7,646 nt of DNA from assembly GCA_021154945.1 (NCBI GenBank), contig JAJNQF010000202.1, forward strand, positions 1-7,646. The letters run 5' to 3'. Positions 5,680 through 7,646 of this stretch are shown here, piece by piece. Origin of the DNA: Sphingomonas sp. (GTDB lineage Bacteria; Pseudomonadota; Alphaproteobacteria; Sphingomonadales; Sphingomonadaceae). Under the pieces are notes generated by a model. It was not told where the DNA came from. It made no database searches and worked only from the letters and a program-made list of their open reading frames with translations. The position numbers and the translations under genes were made by a program. The first letter of the stretch is position 1. Each line of letters begins with the position of its first letter.

Positions 5680-7254
5680 ATGACGACTTCAAAAGACGAT
5701 AACCCGACTGCCAGCCCGTCGCCCGACGCGCCTGCAACCCCCGCCACCCCGGTTAAAGGCGACCGTATCGCCAAGCTGCTCGCCCGCGCGGGAATTGCCT
5801 CGCGCCGCGATATCGAGCGGATGATCGCCGAGGGGCGCGTCGCGCTCAACGGCTCGACGCTCGACACGCCCGCGACGATCCTGCGCAATCTCGCCGGCGT
5901 GACGGTCGATGGCGATCCGGTCGAGGCGCCCAGCGCCGCGCGGCTGTTCCTGTATCATAAGCCGACCGGGCTGCTCGTCACCGAGCGCGATCCTGCCGGG
6001 CGCACGACGATCTACGATCGCCTGCCGCAGGACCTGCCACGACTGGTGCCGGTCGGCCGCCTCGATCTCAACACCGAGGGGCTGTTGCTGATGACCACCG
6101 ATGGTGGCCTCAAGCGTCAGCTCGAACTGCCTGCGACCGGCGTCGAGCGTGCCTATCGCGCGCGCGCTTACGGCAACATCACGCAGCCGCAGCTCGAGGA
6201 ACTGATCGAGGGCATCGAGATCGAGGGCGTGCGTTACGGCTCGATCAACGCGAATATCGAGCGTCGGACGGGTGCGAACGTGTGGATCGAGATGATCCTG
6301 ACCGAAGGCAAGAACCGCGAAGTCCGCCGCGTGCTGGAGCATCTGGGGCTGCAAGTCTCGCGGCTGATCCGGACGCGGTACGGGCCGTTCGTACTCGGCG
6401 ACCTGCCGCCGGGGCAGATCGGCGAGGTCCTCCAGCACGACGTCGTCGCGTTCCAGAAGGAGCTGGCGAAGGGACGGCCCGAGGGTCCGGGCGCGCGCGC
6501 GAATATCGGGATCAGCGCGAGTGCCGGTGCGGGTGCCGGGATTGGCGCGCGGTCGAGCCAGCGGGGCAGCAATGCGCCGCGGCCCGTCACCACGACGCGC
6601 CCGGCGCCAGGTGCGCGACCTGCCGCTGGCGGTGCACGGACGCCCGTCCGGAGCCCGTACACGGCTCCCGCAAGCTCTGGTTTCTCGAGCGGTACCGTAC
6701 CGACCGATCGTCCGTCGCGACCTGCGCGTCCCGAGCGGATCCGTCCGACTGCGGCGATGCAGCGCGGCGACGTCAACGATCCCTGGGCGCGGCCGGATGC
6801 GCGCAATGCCGCTCGGCCGACGGGGACGCATCACGCCCGGCCGACGAGTGGCGAAACGTCCAAGCCCTATGTGCGGCAGGAGCGGGCGGATCGCGGCGAG
6901 GAGCTGAGCACCACCCCGAAGATCAAGCATTTCCGCGCTGCCAAGCCGCCGCGCGATCGTGCCGCCCCGTCGCGTGTCGGTGCCGGGGGTACGGTGACCC
7001 CACGCCGCGCCGATACGCCGCAGCGTCAGGAGCCGCAGCGTGGCTTCCGTCCGCAGGCGGATGATTCGCGCAGCCGCGGTTCGCTCGACAAGCGTGCCGC
7101 GCGCAGTGCCTCGGGACGTCCGGGTGCCGAACCGCGGCCGATGCGCGATGCGCCGGCACGGCCGGAACGGGGCAGTCGTCCTACCGCACCCGGCAAGGGT
7201 CCTTCAGGCGGGCGCGGTCACCCGCCCCGTGCACCACGTGGAGGGAAGCGCTGA
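5680..7254 (+). CDS. rluB: RsuA/RluB-family 23S rRNA pseudouridine synthase with a long basic tail
   Basis: Enzymes of this family convert one uridine of rRNA to pseudouridine; RluB acts on 23S U2605 in E. coli. The 524-residue product has a low-complexity leader (1-25), an S4 RNA-binding domain (about 26-85; DRIAKLLARAGIASRRDIERMI), LYHKPTGLLVT (91-101), the catalytic VGRLDLNTEGLLL (125-137; Asp129), EGKNREVRRVLEHLG (209-223) and LIRTRYGPFVLGDL (229-242). From about 265 to the end it is an Arg/Pro/Ala/Gly-rich, apparently disordered tail, with the motif ARPER..RPTA repeated at 349 and 493. I start at ATG 5680, since earlier in-frame codons overlap the divergent regulator. No ribosome binding site is visible. 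RluB is favoured over RsuA, RluE or RluF because of the tail and the rsmD neighbour, but the exact target is inferred. The stop overlaps the rsmD start. Confidence 0.85.
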   Translation: MTTSKDDNPTASPSPDAPATPATPVKGDRIAKLLARAGIASRRDIERMIAEGRVALNGSTLDTPATILRNLAGVTVDGDPVEAPSAARLFLYHKPTGLLVTERDPAGRTTIYDRLPQDLPRLVPVGRLDLNTEGLLLMTTDGGLKRQLELPATGVERAYRARAYGNITQPQLEELIEGIEIEGVRYGSINANIERRTGANVWIEMILTEGKNREVRRVLEHLGLQVSRLIRTRYGPFVLGDLPPGQIGEVLQHDVVAFQKELAKGRPEGPGARANIGISASAGAGAGIGARSSQRGSNAPRPVTTTRPAPGARPAAGGARTPVRSPYTAPASSGFSSGTVPTDRPSRPARPERIRPTAAMQRGDVNDPWARPDARNAARPTGTHHARPTSGETSKPYVRQERADRGEELSTTPKIKHFRAAKPPRDRAAPSRVGAGGTVTPRRADTPQRQEPQRGFRPQADDSRSRGSLDKRAARSASGRPGAEPRPMRDAPARPERGSRPTAPGKGPSGGRGHPPRAPRGGKR

Positions 7255-7646
7255 TGCGGATCATCGCAGGGCAGTATCGCGGCCGCCAGATTGCCGCACC
7301 CAAGGGTGACACCACCCGTCCGACCGCCGACCGGATGCGCGAGACGTTGTTCTCGATGCTGACGAGCCGCGTCGGCAGTTTCGAGGGCCTCGCAGTCGCC
7401 GATCTGTTCGCAGGCTCGGGCGCACTCGGGATCGAGGCGCTGTCGCGTGGGGCGGCGACGTGCATGTTCGTCGAATCGGACAAGCTGGCGGTCGACGCGC
7501 TGAAGGCCAACCTCGCCAAGCTGGAGATCCGCGGCGATGTCCGCGCCACCTCGGTGATGGCGCTCGGGCCGGCGCCCGCGCCGCTCGACGTGATCCTGAT
7601 GGACCCGCCCTACGCCACCGGTGCCGGACTGGTCGCGCTCGACAAG
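7254..7646 (+). CDS. rsmD: 16S rRNA (guanine(966)-N(2))-methyltransferase, 5' part
   Basis: RsmD methylates G966 of 16S rRNA on assembled small-subunit particles, using S-adenosylmethionine. The first 131 residues are present; the frame is open to the window edge and the rest lies outside (family length about 180-200). Visible features are the typical N-terminus MRIIAGQYRGRQI, RPTADRMRETLFSML (22-36), the cofactor-binding motif DLFAGSGALGIEALSRGA (50-67), VESD (73-76) and the catalytic DPPY (117-120). ATG 7254 shares one base with the TGA of the pseudouridine synthase gene, and GAGGGAAG at 7241-7248 is a good ribosome binding site. The overlap means the two rRNA-modification genes are almost certainly co-transcribed and translationally coupled. 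Confidence 0.95.
   Translation, partial: MRIIAGQYRGRQIAAPKGDTTRPTADRMRETLFSMLTSRVGSFEGLAVADLFAGSGALGIEALSRGAATCMFVESDKLAVDALKANLAKLEIRGDVRATSVMALGPAPAPLDVILMDPPYATGAGLVALDK

Noticed and set aside
5559..5888. 110-codon N-terminal extension of the response regulator
   Set aside because: It overlaps the S4 domain of the divergent gene, and the receiver fold begins only after 5558.
5689..6930. Reverse-strand open frame opposite the pseudouridine synthase
   Set aside because: It is an Arg-rich shadow frame with no domain, opposite the catalytic motifs.

Overview
The window is GC-rich chromosomal DNA of an alphaproteobacterium, most likely a sphingomonad. That placement is an inference from the trpA-accD-folC gene order, the strong G/C third-position bias and protein sequences that read like Sphingomonas homologues. 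It is mainly housekeeping DNA: there is no insertion sequence, CRISPR array, tRNA or rRNA. Genes are tightly packed, and the only unusual DNA is a short repeat family in front of two of them.

Left part (1-3194, + strand): trpA (tryptophan synthase alpha), accD (carboxyltransferase beta subunit of acetyl-CoA carboxylase, overlapping trpA by 4 bases) and folC (folylpolyglutamate/dihydrofolate synthase). A GC-rich repeat of the form palindrome/arm/core/arm/palindrome lies just before trpA (cut by the window edge) and again between accD and folC. In both cases the distal palindrome supplies the ribosome binding site. It can pair either with its neighbour, hiding the site, or leave it free when the two long arms pair. 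ATG-initiated reading frames that start inside the repeats give spurious N-terminal extensions, so I start trpA at a TTG (99) and folC at ATG 1875.

Middle part (3195-5558): an AT-rich patch with a Fur-box-like palindrome precedes a small protein of unknown function with a Cys-Cys-Cys motif (3263-3739). Its stop codon abuts, with no intervening base, the stop codon of a convergent AmpG-like muropeptide permease (3740-5074, - strand). Upstream of ampG on the same strand is a stand-alone receiver-domain response regulator (5127-5558), possibly co-transcribed with it.

Right part (5559-7646): a 121-base divergent intergenic region separates the regulator from an RsuA/RluB-type pseudouridine synthase (5680-7254) with a basic, apparently disordered tail of about 260 residues. 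That gene overlaps by one base the start of rsmD (16S rRNA m2G966 methyltransferase), which runs off the window. The last two genes form an rRNA-modification pair.

No clearly new multi-gene system is visible. The items most worth a second look are the repeat family that embeds ribosome binding sites, and the Fur-box-like site beside the Cys-rich unknown protein.
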